Under the pieces are notes generated by a model, which was not told where the DNA came from, did no database searches, and saw only the letters and a list, made by a program, of their open reading frames with translations. This document shows positions 1-5,486 of a DNA stretch of 7,354 nucleotides, piece after piece (within the stretch, counting starts at the first letter, position 1; each line of letters opens with the position of its first letter). The position numbers were made by a program, and so were the translations under genes. This stretch comes from Alphaproteobacteria bacterium (GTDB taxonomy: Bacteria; Pseudomonadota; Alphaproteobacteria; UBA6615), in assembly GCA_013003285.1 (NCBI GenBank), contig JABDJY010000475.1, forward strand, positions 1 to 7,354. Reading direction: 5' to 3'.

Positions 1-1
1 C

Positions 2-244
2 AAGCGGCTGGGCTTCCATCCTGGCCCGATCGGCCTCGGCCTGATCCTGGGGCCGATCATTGAACCCTCGCTTGTACAGGCCATGTACATATCCGATGCG
101 ACTTCAATCGGCAGGGTCTTCTTCACCGGCACCCTCAACATCATCCTCATCGCGCTGAGCGTTCTCTCGATCTCCTTCGTCGTGTGGACACGCCGGAAAG
201 AGCGGGCGCAGGAATTCGCGAGCCCGCAGGGTGAGGCAGAGTAG
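2..244 (+). CDS. tctA: TctA-family permease of a tripartite tricarboxylate transporter, C-terminal end (5' truncated)
   Basis: Only the last 80 codons are in the window; the frame is open from base 2 to a TAG stop at 242-244. TctA is the large membrane subunit of TTT transporters, which carry carboxylates or related small molecules together with TctB and a periplasmic binding protein (TctC/Bug). The visible part has the conserved glycine-rich GPIGLGLILGPIIEPSLVQA segment (about residues 7-26 of the fragment). It continues into a last hydrophobic helix (LNIILIALSVLSISFVVW) and a short charged cytoplasmic tail. TctB follows after 32 bases, so the two are almost certainly co-transcribed. The substrate cannot be read from this fragment, and the binding-protein gene is not in the window; it may lie upstream. 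Confidence 0.87.
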   Translation, partial: KRLGFHPGPIGLGLILGPIIEPSLVQAMYISDATSIGRVFFTGTLNIILIALSVLSISFVVWTRRKERAQEFASPQGEAE

Positions 245-276
245 ATGGCCATGGAATCGTTAGGGGAGGGTGCCGC

Positions 277-756
277 ATGCAGAGATTGATGGACCGGGAT
301 TTACTGACAGCGCTGGTCCTATTCGGCATTGGGGCTGTGGCCTGGTCGGGCTCAGGCGATGATGTAAAGGACTGGATCTTTCCCCTTCTGGCGGCTTACC
401 TCGTTCTCGGCATCGCCGTGGCCCTGCTCGCGCGCGTCATTTTCGCGGCCGTCATGAGGCAAGCCCCGGATATCGTCGACGGATTCCGCGAGAACCGGAT
501 TGTCATCGTTGACCTGCTCGTGTTCAGCGCGATAGTGCTGGTCTATATACTTGTGATGAACGGCCTCGGGTTCTGGCTCGCCAGCTTTTTGATGCTGTTG
601 CTGGCGTCGACCTATCTGACCATGAACAAAACGCGCCGTAACCTGATCCTCGCCGCTGTTGTGCCGTTGTGCGCCTGCATCCTGGCCTATTTCATTTTTC
701 TGCGCGTGTTCTACGTGCCGTTGCCGGAGGCAACATGGTGGCCCGGCGTGTCGTAA
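277..756 (+). CDS. tctB: TctB-family small permease subunit of a tripartite tricarboxylate transporter
   Basis: A 159-residue integral membrane protein with about five hydrophobic helices, at roughly residues 9-23, 33-57, 75-93, 96-114 and 122-143. It ends in FLRVFYVPLPEATWWPG, which resembles the VPLP-type ending common in TctB proteins. TctB partners TctA in the inner membrane, and the pair uses a periplasmic binding protein for secondary uptake. The ATG at 277 is chosen because a strong purine-rich site (AGGGGAGGG, 262-270) lies 6 bases before it. An in-frame ATG four codons on (289) is possible but further from that site. The family call rests on length, topology, the C-terminal motif and the preceding tctA. 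Confidence 0.85.
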   Translation: MQRLMDRDLLTALVLFGIGAVAWSGSGDDVKDWIFPLLAAYLVLGIAVALLARVIFAAVMRQAPDIVDGFRENRIVIVDLLVFSAIVLVYILVMNGLGFWLASFLMLLLASTYLTMNKTRRNLILAAVVPLCACILAYFIFLRVFYVPLPEATWWPGVS

Positions 757-817
757 GTGGGATTGGGTCGCGGGCACACCGCCTCGTATAGACACCGATA
801 AAATAGGGAGAAAAGCG

Positions 818-1222
818 ATGCACGCTTTCACACTTCAAGACGAGCAGGAATTCGACCCCAACAAGCATGTCGAGAAAATTCTCGGCCGCGTCGGTGAGGG
901 CGACTTTACCGTTGCCTGTTGGGAGCCGGGGCAGGTGAGCCCCAATCACTGCCACCCGGATGCCGCGGAAATCTATTTCTGCTTCGAAGGCGGCGGCACC
1001 ATGAAGACCGCCGAAGGCGTCACCGAGGTCAAGCCGGGCGGGTTCGTTGTCCACCCGCCGGGCGAGGTGCACGAATACACGAATGGACCCGAACGCACGC
1101 TTTTGTTCCGGGTGCGCTACGGCGCCGACATGGTGTCGCGCAAGGTCGACTGGCCGACCAATCCCAACTGGACGGCGGCGCCTCAAGACATCGAATATTT
1201 CGAGAAGAACCCGATCGGCTAA
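818..1222 (+). CDS. Single-domain cupin protein
   Basis: A 134-residue small beta-barrel protein with both classical cupin motifs. Motif 1 is HCHPDAAEIYFCFEG (H44, H46, E51), matching HxHx(4)Ex(6)G. Motif 2 is GGFVVHPPGEVHEYTN (H85), matching Gx(5)PxGx(2)Hx(3)N. All three histidines and the glutamate that bind the metal in cupins are present, so it probably binds a divalent metal. The ATG at 818 has GGGAG at 806-810, 7 bases upstream; the longer open frame running back into tctB has no such support. It lies 61 bases after tctB and 151 bases before the hydratase operon on the same strand, so it may serve that pathway. Cupins include dioxygenases, isomerases and simple binding proteins, and the sequence does not decide between them. 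Confidence 0.85.
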   Translation: MHAFTLQDEQEFDPNKHVEKILGRVGEGDFTVACWEPGQVSPNHCHPDAAEIYFCFEGGGTMKTAEGVTEVKPGGFVVHPPGEVHEYTNGPERTLLFRVRYGADMVSRKVDWPTNPNWTAAPQDIEYFEKNPIG

Positions 1223-1325
1223 TGTGATCGGCGCGGGGGCCGAAGCCGGATCGCTGTCGACGATATCCCGCAAAAGGACTGCGGCCCGGCCACCTGCCGA
1301 CAACGCTTGCGATCCGTTTCCGTTT

Positions 1326-1354
1326 CGCGCACCATTGTGGTGGATTGATGCGCG
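1326..1354 (+). promoter_or_regulatory. Nested inverted repeat in the leader of the hydratase operon
   Basis: Within the 151-base gap before the first hydratase gene there is a perfect 5-bp inverted repeat, CACCA-TTG-TGGTG (1330-1342). It is enclosed by a second pair, CGCGC (1326-1330) and GCGCG (1350-1354), which shares one base with the inner arm. It lies 20 bases before the ATG at 1374 and overlaps no coding region. It could be a protein-binding operator or an mRNA hairpin controlling the operon. The stems are short, so chance is a real alternative. No clear -35/-10 pair was recognised in the gap. Confidence 0.25.
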
Positions 1355-1373
1355 ACGGGGAGTAACAGGGACC

Positions 1374-1691
1374 ATGGCGGACAAACTGATCACCGATATT
1401 GGCGGCGAGGCGGCCGGTGACGTGCCGCGCGACGATTACAACATGCTTTTCTGGGAAAAGCAGATGATCGCGACGTTCAACATGCTGCAGACCAAACAGC
1501 TCGTTGTTACCGACGAGTACCGCCGCATCGTCGAGGAGATGCCGGCGGACTATTACAAGAACTCGACCTTCTATGGCCGGCGCCTCGAAGGCATCGTCGC
1601 CCTGCTGATCGAGAAGGGTATCATCGACCGGGAGGCGCTTGCCGAACGCACGAAAGCCATCCTCGACGCCGGGACGCGCGACCATGTCTGA
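1374..1691 (+). CDS. Nitrile hydratase beta-subunit N-terminal-type protein (thiocyanate hydrolase beta/ScnB-like)
   Basis: A 105-residue helical protein matching the N-terminal half of nitrile hydratase beta chains. Diagnostic stretches are the FWEKQM segment (residues 26-31), YRRIVEEMPADYYKNSTFYG (49-68) and RRLEGIVALLIEKGIIDREA (69-88). Family members read roughly R-x2-IE-x-M...SYYERWL..LE.LL.EKG. The arginine before the IEEM-like segment corresponds to the conserved beta arginine that contacts the oxidised cysteine ligand in nitrile hydratases. A full beta chain continues into an SH3-like domain; here that domain is a separate overlapping gene, as in thiocyanate hydrolase. The tryptophan of SYYERW is replaced by arginine (R69/R70). 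The ATG at 1374 has GGGAG at 1358-1362 and AGGG at 1367-1370. Small nitrile hydratase activators (NhlE/P15K type) share this fold, so an activator role is the alternative, but the beta-type motif favours a structural subunit. Confidence 0.8.
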   Translation: MADKLITDIGGEAAGDVPRDDYNMLFWEKQMIATFNMLQTKQLVVTDEYRRIVEEMPADYYKNSTFYGRRLEGIVALLIEKGIIDREALAERTKAILDAGTRDHV

Positions 1692-1986
1692 GCCGAAATA
1701 CGGGCCGGGCGACCGCGTGCAGATCCTCGATATCGGCAAGCCGGGCCATGTGCGCACGCCGACCTATGCCCGTCACAAGATCGGTGTCATCGAGCGCTAT
1801 TGCGGCGACTTCGAAAATCCCGAGGACAAGGCCTATGGCCGCTGGGGCGGCGCGCCCATCGCGCTCTACCGCGTGCGCCTGATGCAGTCCGATCTATGGC
1901 CCGGTTATACCGGCGCGCCGAACGACGTTCTCGAACTGGAAATCTACGATCACTGGCTGGCGCCCGCCGGCGGAGAGGCAGTATGA
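1684..1986 (+). CDS. Nitrile hydratase beta-subunit C-terminal SH3-like protein (thiocyanate hydrolase alpha/ScnA-like)
   Basis: A 100-residue protein corresponding to the SH3-like C-terminal domain of nitrile hydratase beta. Recognisable pieces are YGPGDRVQIL (6-15), the near-invariant GHVRTPTYARHKIGVIERYC (21-40), then IALYRVRLMQSDLW (59-72) and DVLELEIYDHWLAPA (81-95). This domain packs against the alpha subunit and helps form the metal-site cavity. The gene starts 8 bases before the end of the preceding gene (1684-1691) and ends in a 4-base ATGA overlap with the next. The three are therefore translationally coupled and probably made in equal amounts. The 100-residue length fits a stand-alone domain rather than a broken gene: the beta-N gene has its own clean stop in another frame. 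Confidence 0.85.
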   Translation: MSEPKYGPGDRVQILDIGKPGHVRTPTYARHKIGVIERYCGDFENPEDKAYGRWGGAPIALYRVRLMQSDLWPGYTGAPNDVLELEIYDHWLAPAGGEAV

Positions 1987-2639
1987 ACACGCAACCGCCC
2001 GAACACGATCACGACCATGACCATGACGATCATCGGCCGACCCGCGAGGATGACGATATCGAGCTGACGGAGCGCGAGGCGACGTTCCTCGCCCTGAAGA
2101 GCTTGCTGATCGAGCAAGGTGTCGTCACGGCCGATGAGATCCGCAAGCGTATGGAGTTCAACGAACGCGGCAGTCCGCATCAGGCCGCGCGCATGATTGC
2201 CAAGGCGTGGCTCGATCCCGACTACAAGGTGCGCATGATCGATGACACCAAGGCGGCGGCGGCCGAACTCGGCATCGAGACGACCGAGGCCAAGCTGGTG
2301 ACGCTGGAGAACACCCCGGAGCGCCACAATATCGTGGTCTGCACGCTGTGCTCCTGCTACCCGCGCTCGCTGCTCGGCGAGCCGCCGTCCTTCTACGTCA
2401 GCAAGGCCTATCGTTCGCGCGCCGTACGCGAGCCGCGCCAGGTGCTCAAGGAGTTCGGTGTCGATATTCCAGAGCGCGTCGACATCGCCGTGCACGACAG
2501 TAATGCCGACCTGCGCTACGTCGTCATGCCGATGCGGCCGGCCGGCACCGACGGCATGTCCGAGGCCGAGTTGGCGGACTTGATCAGCCGCGACTGCGTC
2601 GTTGGCTGCGCCCTGCCGAGCGAGCCGGATAACCGCTGA
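1983..2639 (+). CDS. Nitrile hydratase alpha-subunit family, cobalt-type (thiocyanate hydrolase gamma/ScnC-like)
   Basis: A 218-residue catalytic subunit. The metal-claw motif VCTLCSCYP gives ligands C120, C123, S124 and C125. Threonine after the first cysteine (CTLCSC, not CSLCSC) marks the cobalt rather than iron type. Family blocks follow: YRSRAVREPRQVLKEFGVDI (143-162), LRYVVMPMRPAGTDGMSEAE (177-196) and the SRDCVVG end. In the family, two claw cysteines become sulfinic and sulfenic acids, and the low-spin Co(III) centre hydrates nitriles to amides or thiocyanate to carbonyl sulfide and ammonia. The usual tryptophan after CYP is arginine (R128), as I recall for thiocyanate hydrolase. The N-terminus alternates His and Asp at residues 8-17, a likely metal-binding tail. 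The start overlaps the previous stop (ATGA), with GGAGAGG at 1972-1978. Thiocyanate hydrolase is favoured over nitrile hydratase, but the substrate is inferred. Confidence 0.9.
   Translation: MNTQPPEHDHDHDHDDHRPTREDDDIELTEREATFLALKSLLIEQGVVTADEIRKRMEFNERGSPHQAARMIAKAWLDPDYKVRMIDDTKAAAAELGIETTEAKLVTLENTPERHNIVVCTLCSCYPRSLLGEPPSFYVSKAYRSRAVREPRQVLKEFGVDIPERVDIAVHDSNADLRYVVMPMRPAGTDGMSEAELADLISRDCVVGCALPSEPDNR
2004..2033 (+). other. His/Asp codon run encoding a likely metal-binding tail
   Basis: Ten consecutive codons use only CAC/CAT and GAC/GAT and encode HDHDHDHDDH (residues 8-17 of the alpha-type subunit). It is a short low-complexity stretch at DNA level (GAC-CAT units). His-rich N-termini are known in some cobalt-type members and could hold Co(II) or Ni(II) during metal loading. 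Confidence 0.6.
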
Positions 2640-2709
2640 GCGCTGCAACGGGGCGGGCGAAGCGCCATAATCGTGTGCATCGCCGCGGCGGCTTAATCCG
2701 CCATACCGA

Positions 2710-2925
2710 TCATGCTTGCTTGTCCGCGTATTCGCCGCATGTGTCATCATATCCAACGACGGGCCAGACGCCGCGCGGCAAGTCGTTGGTCTGCCTTTCG
2801 ATCGCAATCGGCGGATAGCGGCGGCAATGGCCGTAATTGGCCTTGCCGAAAGCGGTCGAGTCATAGTGTTTACAGGCGTTGCAGCAACCTTCAATTCTGT
2901 CGTAGGTCTCGTCCAAATGTGCCAT
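2710..2925 (-). CDS. Small four-cysteine protein of unknown function, probable metal-binding domain
   Basis: A 71-residue minus-strand protein beginning MAHLDETYDRIEG. It contains a CNAC pair, then GHCRRYPP, then WPVVGYDDTCGEY. The pattern CxxC...GxCRRxPP...WPxV...D.CGE recurs in small bacterial and phage proteins that I recognise as a type without a functional name. The four spaced cysteines suggest a zinc or iron-sulfur site; an extra cysteine precedes the CxxC. The start chosen is the ATG at 2925, preceded by a strong AAAGGGAGGT (2938-2947) 12 bases upstream, rather long spacing. An in-frame ATG at 3009 would add 28 residues that look unconserved and has a weaker site. It converges on the hydratase operon with 70 bases between stops. 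Overlapping plus-strand frames lack any such pattern. Confidence 0.68.
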   Translation of the reverse strand: MAHLDETYDRIEGCCNACKHYDSTAFGKANYGHCRRYPPIAIERQTNDLPRGVWPVVGYDDTCGEYADKQA

Positions 2926-3009
2926 GTTCTGCTGTCTACCTCCCTTTGATGCCACTTCTAATACCACTTCGCTCAGCGGCGACTTCAACAACGAGAATTC
3001 GTAACCCAT

Positions 3010-3331
3010 GGGTATTTGCCGCCTTCAACGGCAGGACCTGATTACGACCGGTGTGGCCCGAATATCGGGCATGGGTTGATCTGGCAAGTCCACCGCCTAA
3101 TTCTCGTGGTGGAAGGCATTCGAGCAGGCCGGTCGGGCTGGGGGTGCCGATGAACCCGGGCCGGCGATGCGCTAGGATGGTTAACGCTAGGGCGTTGAAT
3201 TTGGACGATTTTTAGTGGAACCTGGGGGCCATAAGGCGTATAGGCTGGCCCGCGTGGCGAACGTAATAGGTTAATTGGGTTAATATTCAGAGCAAGGGCC
3301 GCCCGTGAAGCGGCGCCCGGAGGAAAGTGAC
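3010..3331. other. Gene-free interval upstream of the DAHP synthase
   Basis: I see no gene in these 322 bases. It holds a perfect hairpin GCCCGA-ATA-TCGGGC (3056-3070), a longer-loop inverted pair TCCACC/GGTGGA near 3090-3115, and a direct repeat CGCTAGG at 3170-3176 and 3185-3191. The last 70 bases are AT-richer, with TTAATT-GGG-TTAATATT (3271-3287). TAATAT at 3281-3286 could be a -10 element for the synthase gene, but no good -35 lies 17 bases before it, so this is a weak suggestion. No T-rich terminator was seen. Confidence 0.35.
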
Positions 3332-4726
3332 ATGTCCACAGCCTGGCAATTGGACAGCTGGCGTAACCAGGAAATCCGGCAGGTGCCCGACTATGAGGAT
3401 GCGGCGCATCTGGCGCGGGTCGAGGAGACCTTGCGCGGCTCGCCGCCGCTGGTATTTGCCGGCGAAGCGCGCACCCTGCGCAGCCATTTGGCGCGGGTTG
3501 CCCAGGGCGATGCCTTCCTGTTGCAGGGCGGCGATTGCGCCGAGAGCTTCGCCGAGTTTCGCGCCGATAATATTCGCGACACCTTCAAGGTGCTGCTGCA
3601 GATGGCGGTGGCACTGACCTTCGGCGCCTCGTGCCCGGTGGTGAAGGTGGGCCGCTTGGCCGGCCAATTCGCCAAGCCGCGTTCGGCGCCGACCGAGACC
3701 ATCGACGGGGTCGAGCTGCCGAGCTACCGCGGCGACATCGTCAACGATATGGCGTTCACCGCCGAAAGCCGCATCCCCGATCCCGAGCGCATGTTGCGCG
3801 CCTATAACCAGGCCGCCGCGACCCTCAACCTGTTGCGCGCCTTCGCCCAAGGTGGTTTCGCCGATCTCCACCAGCTGCATCGCTGGAACCTGGATTTCGT
3901 CAAGGAAAGCCAGCAGGGCGAGCGCTACGAAGAAATGGCGACGCGCATCGACGAGACGCTCGGCTTCATGGCGGCCTGCGGCCTGACCAGCGAGTCCGTG
4001 CCGCAACTGCGCGAGACCGATTTCTACACCAGCCACGAAGCGTTGCTGCTGGTCTACGAGCAGGCCATGACCCGCCAGGACAGTCTGACCGGGCGCTGGT
4101 ACGACACCTCGGCCCATATGCTCTGGATCGGCGACCGCACCCGCCAGCTCGACAGCGCCCATATCGAATTCCTGCGCGGGGTCGAAAACCCGCTGGGCCT
4201 GAAATGCGGCCCGTCGCTCGAGCCCGAAGAGCTGATCCAGTTGATCGACATCCTCAATCCCGACAACGAGGCCGGCCGCCTGACCCTGATCTGCCGCATG
4301 GGCGCCGACCAGGTGGGCGACCATCTGCCCGGCCTGATCCAGGCGGTCGAGCGCGAGGGCCGCAGCGTGGTGTGGTCGTGTGATCCCATGCACGGCAACA
4401 CGGTCAAGGCCTCGACCGGCTACAAGACCCGGCCGTTCGATCTGATCTTGAAAGAGGTCGATGCCTTCTTCGACGTGCACCGCGCCGAGGGCACCTATGC
4501 CGGCGGCGTGCATTTCGAGATGACCGGCCAGGACGTCACCGAATGTATCGGCGGCGCCCAGGCGATCACCGAAGAGGCCTTGTCGGACCGCTACCACACC
4601 CATTGCGATCCGCGCCTCAACGCCAACCAGTCGCTCGAGCTGGCCTTCCAGATCGCCGAGCGCCTGAAGCGCCACCGCGATCACGACGCCGCCAATGGCA
4701 GCAAGCCCGGCGCGGCGGTCGCTTAA
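3332..4726 (+). CDS. aroG: Class II 3-deoxy-D-arabino-heptulosonate-7-phosphate (DAHP) synthase
   Basis: Condenses phosphoenolpyruvate with erythrose 4-phosphate to DAHP, the first committed step of the shikimate pathway to aromatic amino acids; cytoplasmic. The 464-residue length is normal for class II enzymes (plant and Mycobacterium tuberculosis type), which are unrelated in sequence to E. coli AroF/G/H. Signature blocks are LLQGGDCAESF (63-73), YTSHEALLLVYEQAMTR (232-248), WIGDRTRQLDSAHIEF (265-280), CRMGADQVGDHLPG (321-334), WSCDPMHGN (348-356), GGVHFEMTGQDVTEC (391-405) and HCDPRLNANQSLELAF (424-439). The four metal ligands are intact: C69, H354, E396, D426. The ATG at 3332 has GGAGG (3319-3323) 8 bases upstream, and the WQLDSWRNQ start fits the family; an upstream GTG at 3305 is unnecessary. 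No leader-peptide attenuator was seen. The symbol follows the mycobacterial name. Confidence 0.97.
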   Translation: MSTAWQLDSWRNQEIRQVPDYEDAAHLARVEETLRGSPPLVFAGEARTLRSHLARVAQGDAFLLQGGDCAESFAEFRADNIRDTFKVLLQMAVALTFGASCPVVKVGRLAGQFAKPRSAPTETIDGVELPSYRGDIVNDMAFTAESRIPDPERMLRAYNQAAATLNLLRAFAQGGFADLHQLHRWNLDFVKESQQGERYEEMATRIDETLGFMAACGLTSESVPQLRETDFYTSHEALLLVYEQAMTRQDSLTGRWYDTSAHMLWIGDRTRQLDSAHIEFLRGVENPLGLKCGPSLEPEELIQLIDILNPDNEAGRLTLICRMGADQVGDHLPGLIQAVEREGRSVVWSCDPMHGNTVKASTGYKTRPFDLILKEVDAFFDVHRAEGTYAGGVHFEMTGQDVTECIGGAQAITEEALSDRYHTHCDPRLNANQSLELAFQIAERLKRHRDHDAANGSKPGAAVA

Positions 4727-4740
4727 TCGGAGTTAGCGCG

Positions 4741-4760
4741 GGCACTAAGCGTCGCTGATC
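4741..4760 (+). repeat. Direct repeat copy 1, 14 bases after the DAHP synthase stop
   Basis: GGCACTAAGCGTCGCTGATC matches 16 of 20 bases with a second copy at 5177-5196, and CTAAGCGTC is identical in both. The copies bracket the FKBP-like gene, each starting 13-14 bases after a stop codon. It may be a fragment of an intergenic repeat family or a trace of insertion or duplication. No hairpin with a T-tract is present. Confidence 0.4.
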
Positions 4761-4776
4761 ATGGATCTGTACCGGA

Positions 4777-5163
4777 ATGAAGCTCCCGTCTGGTCTCAAG
4801 ATTATCGAAAATCAGGAAGGCGCCGGTCCCGTCGCGGAGACCGGGGATACGATTGTTTACAACTGCCAAATTTTTCTGAACCAAGGTGATGAGGTTCCGC
4901 TAAACCAGGCGTTGGTGGAACGGCAGATTCCCGAAGATAGAATCCGCCGCGTGGACGGGCTGGTTCTCATCGATCACATTGTGACGCTGGGCAAACGCCA
5001 ATCGATCGCGGGTATCGAGAAAGCGCTGACGGGGATGCGAGCCGGTGGTTTTCGCAAGATTCGCGTCAGTCCACATCTCGCATACCGGGATGTAGGCCTG
5101 CCGGGCCTGGTCCCGCCAGACGCGGTGCTTAACGTTTCTTTGTGGCTACGCGAAGTCCTCTGA
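4777..5163 (+). CDS. FKBP-type peptidyl-prolyl isomerase-like protein, atypical pocket
   Basis: A 128-residue protein without a signal peptide, so cytoplasmic. The C-terminal half is FKBP-like: IAGIEKALTGMRAGGFRKIR (78-97), then SPHLAYRD (98-105), then GLPGLVPPDAVLNVSLWLRE (107-126). These parallel the family's GWxEAL-GMKxGxKRxLxIPPxLAYGD and IPPxAxLxFxVEL blocks. The N-terminal half has GDTIVYNCQIFLNQGDEV (23-40) where FKBPs have the first strands. The usual FDSS segment is not evident and the pocket tryptophan of VIxGW is isoleucine (I80), so isomerase activity is doubtful; a binding role is possible. ATG 4777 is the first start after an in-frame TGA (4756-4758) but has only a weak CCGGA site. 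The 50-base gap after the DAHP synthase permits read-through. Confidence 0.8.
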   Translation: MKLPSGLKIIENQEGAGPVAETGDTIVYNCQIFLNQGDEVPLNQALVERQIPEDRIRRVDGLVLIDHIVTLGKRQSIAGIEKALTGMRAGGFRKIRVSPHLAYRDVGLPGLVPPDAVLNVSLWLREVL

Positions 5164-5176
5164 AGGCGGCAAAGCA

Positions 5177-5196
5177 GGCGCTAAGCGTCACTCGTC
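5177..5196 (+). repeat. Direct repeat copy 2, 13 bases after the FKBP-like gene stop
   Basis: GGCGCTAAGCGTCACTCGTC is the partner of the 4741-4760 copy (16 of 20 identical). Its position relative to the preceding stop codon is almost the same as for copy 1. No further full copy was noticed in the window. Confidence 0.4.
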
Positions 5197-5220
5197 CGGA
5201 CAGCGGGAACAAACTCTATC

Positions 5221-5248
5221 CTCACCCTGAGCATGTCGAAGGATGGTG
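5221..5248. repeat. Palindromic intergenic repeat remnant (CACCCTGAGC...TCGAAGG type)
   Basis: The core CACCCTGAGCATGTCGAAGG followed by ATGGTG resembles a dispersed element I recall from many alphaproteobacterial intergenic regions, usually seen as CACCCTGAGC(T/A)TGTCGAAGG. Its ends are complementary (CACC at 5223-5226 and GGTG at 5245-5248), so it can fold as a small hairpin. Family membership is from memory; the element occurs once here. Confidence 0.45.
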
Positions 5249-5381
5249 TTCCGTTTTGCCATGAGGCGCGCGTTAATGCGCTAGCGAAATCCATTTTCGG
5301 ACCGCTCGAGCCATGTCCGAAATTGCGCAATCGATGTCTGTTTGCTCCCGGAAGCCGTCGTGTCGCGCTATCGGCGACCAC

Positions 5382-5405
5382 GGCGGCTTTTGACCCGAAG
5401 CTGCC
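5382..5405. repeat. Imperfect hairpin, possible intergenic repeat remnant
   Basis: GGCGGCTT (5382-5389) pairs with AAGCTGCC (5398-5405) apart from one G-U pair, around the 8-base loop TTGACCCG. The CTTTTGACCCGAAGC core resembles inverted intergenic repeats common in proteobacteria. It lies 81 bases before the DUF6868-like gene. A chance hairpin is possible. Confidence 0.3.
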
Positions 5406-5486
5406 AGCCGACTGCGCCCGCTGCGGCGAAATGCTACTATTGTAACTACACTAGAGCTTTCCGCTCGTTACCGAGTGAGGGACATC

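Larger units (their letters stand above)
5164..5486. other. Gene-free interval with repeat remnants
   Basis: No convincing gene in these 323 bases; the short frames on both strands have no recognisable motif. The interval contains the second direct-repeat copy, a palindromic repeat near 5221-5248 and an imperfect hairpin at 5382-5405. An AT-richer stretch around 5428-5458 could contain the promoter for the next gene, but no confident -35/-10 pair was found. Confidence 0.5.

Noticed and set aside
659..817. N-terminal extension of the cupin back into tctB
   Set aside because: The extension overlaps the end of tctB in another frame and lacks cupin-like sequence; the ATG at 818 has a proper ribosome-binding site.
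2656..2666. GGCG-AAG-CGCC hairpin after the hydratase operon as a terminator
   Set aside because: The stem is only 4 bp and no T-run follows; not distinguishable from chance in GC-rich DNA.
1950..2894. Long minus-strand frame opposite the alpha-type hydratase subunit
   Set aside because: Antisense shadow; the plus strand encodes a complete CTLCSC metal claw and family blocks.
2712..3041. Plus-strand frames opposite the four-cysteine gene
   Set aside because: No recognisable motif and no convincing ribosome site, while the minus strand shows the ordered cysteine pattern and a strong Shine-Dalgarno sequence.
3287..4684. A 465-codon minus-strand open frame opposite the DAHP synthase
   Set aside because: It is the antisense shadow of a gene with intact catalytic residues; its translation is low-complexity Ala/Gly/Leu/Val-rich with no family motif, as expected for GC-rich DNA.
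5181..5445. Short frames on both strands between the FKBP-like and DUF6868-like genes
   Set aside because: They run across repeat remnants and show no domain, conserved pattern or good translation start.
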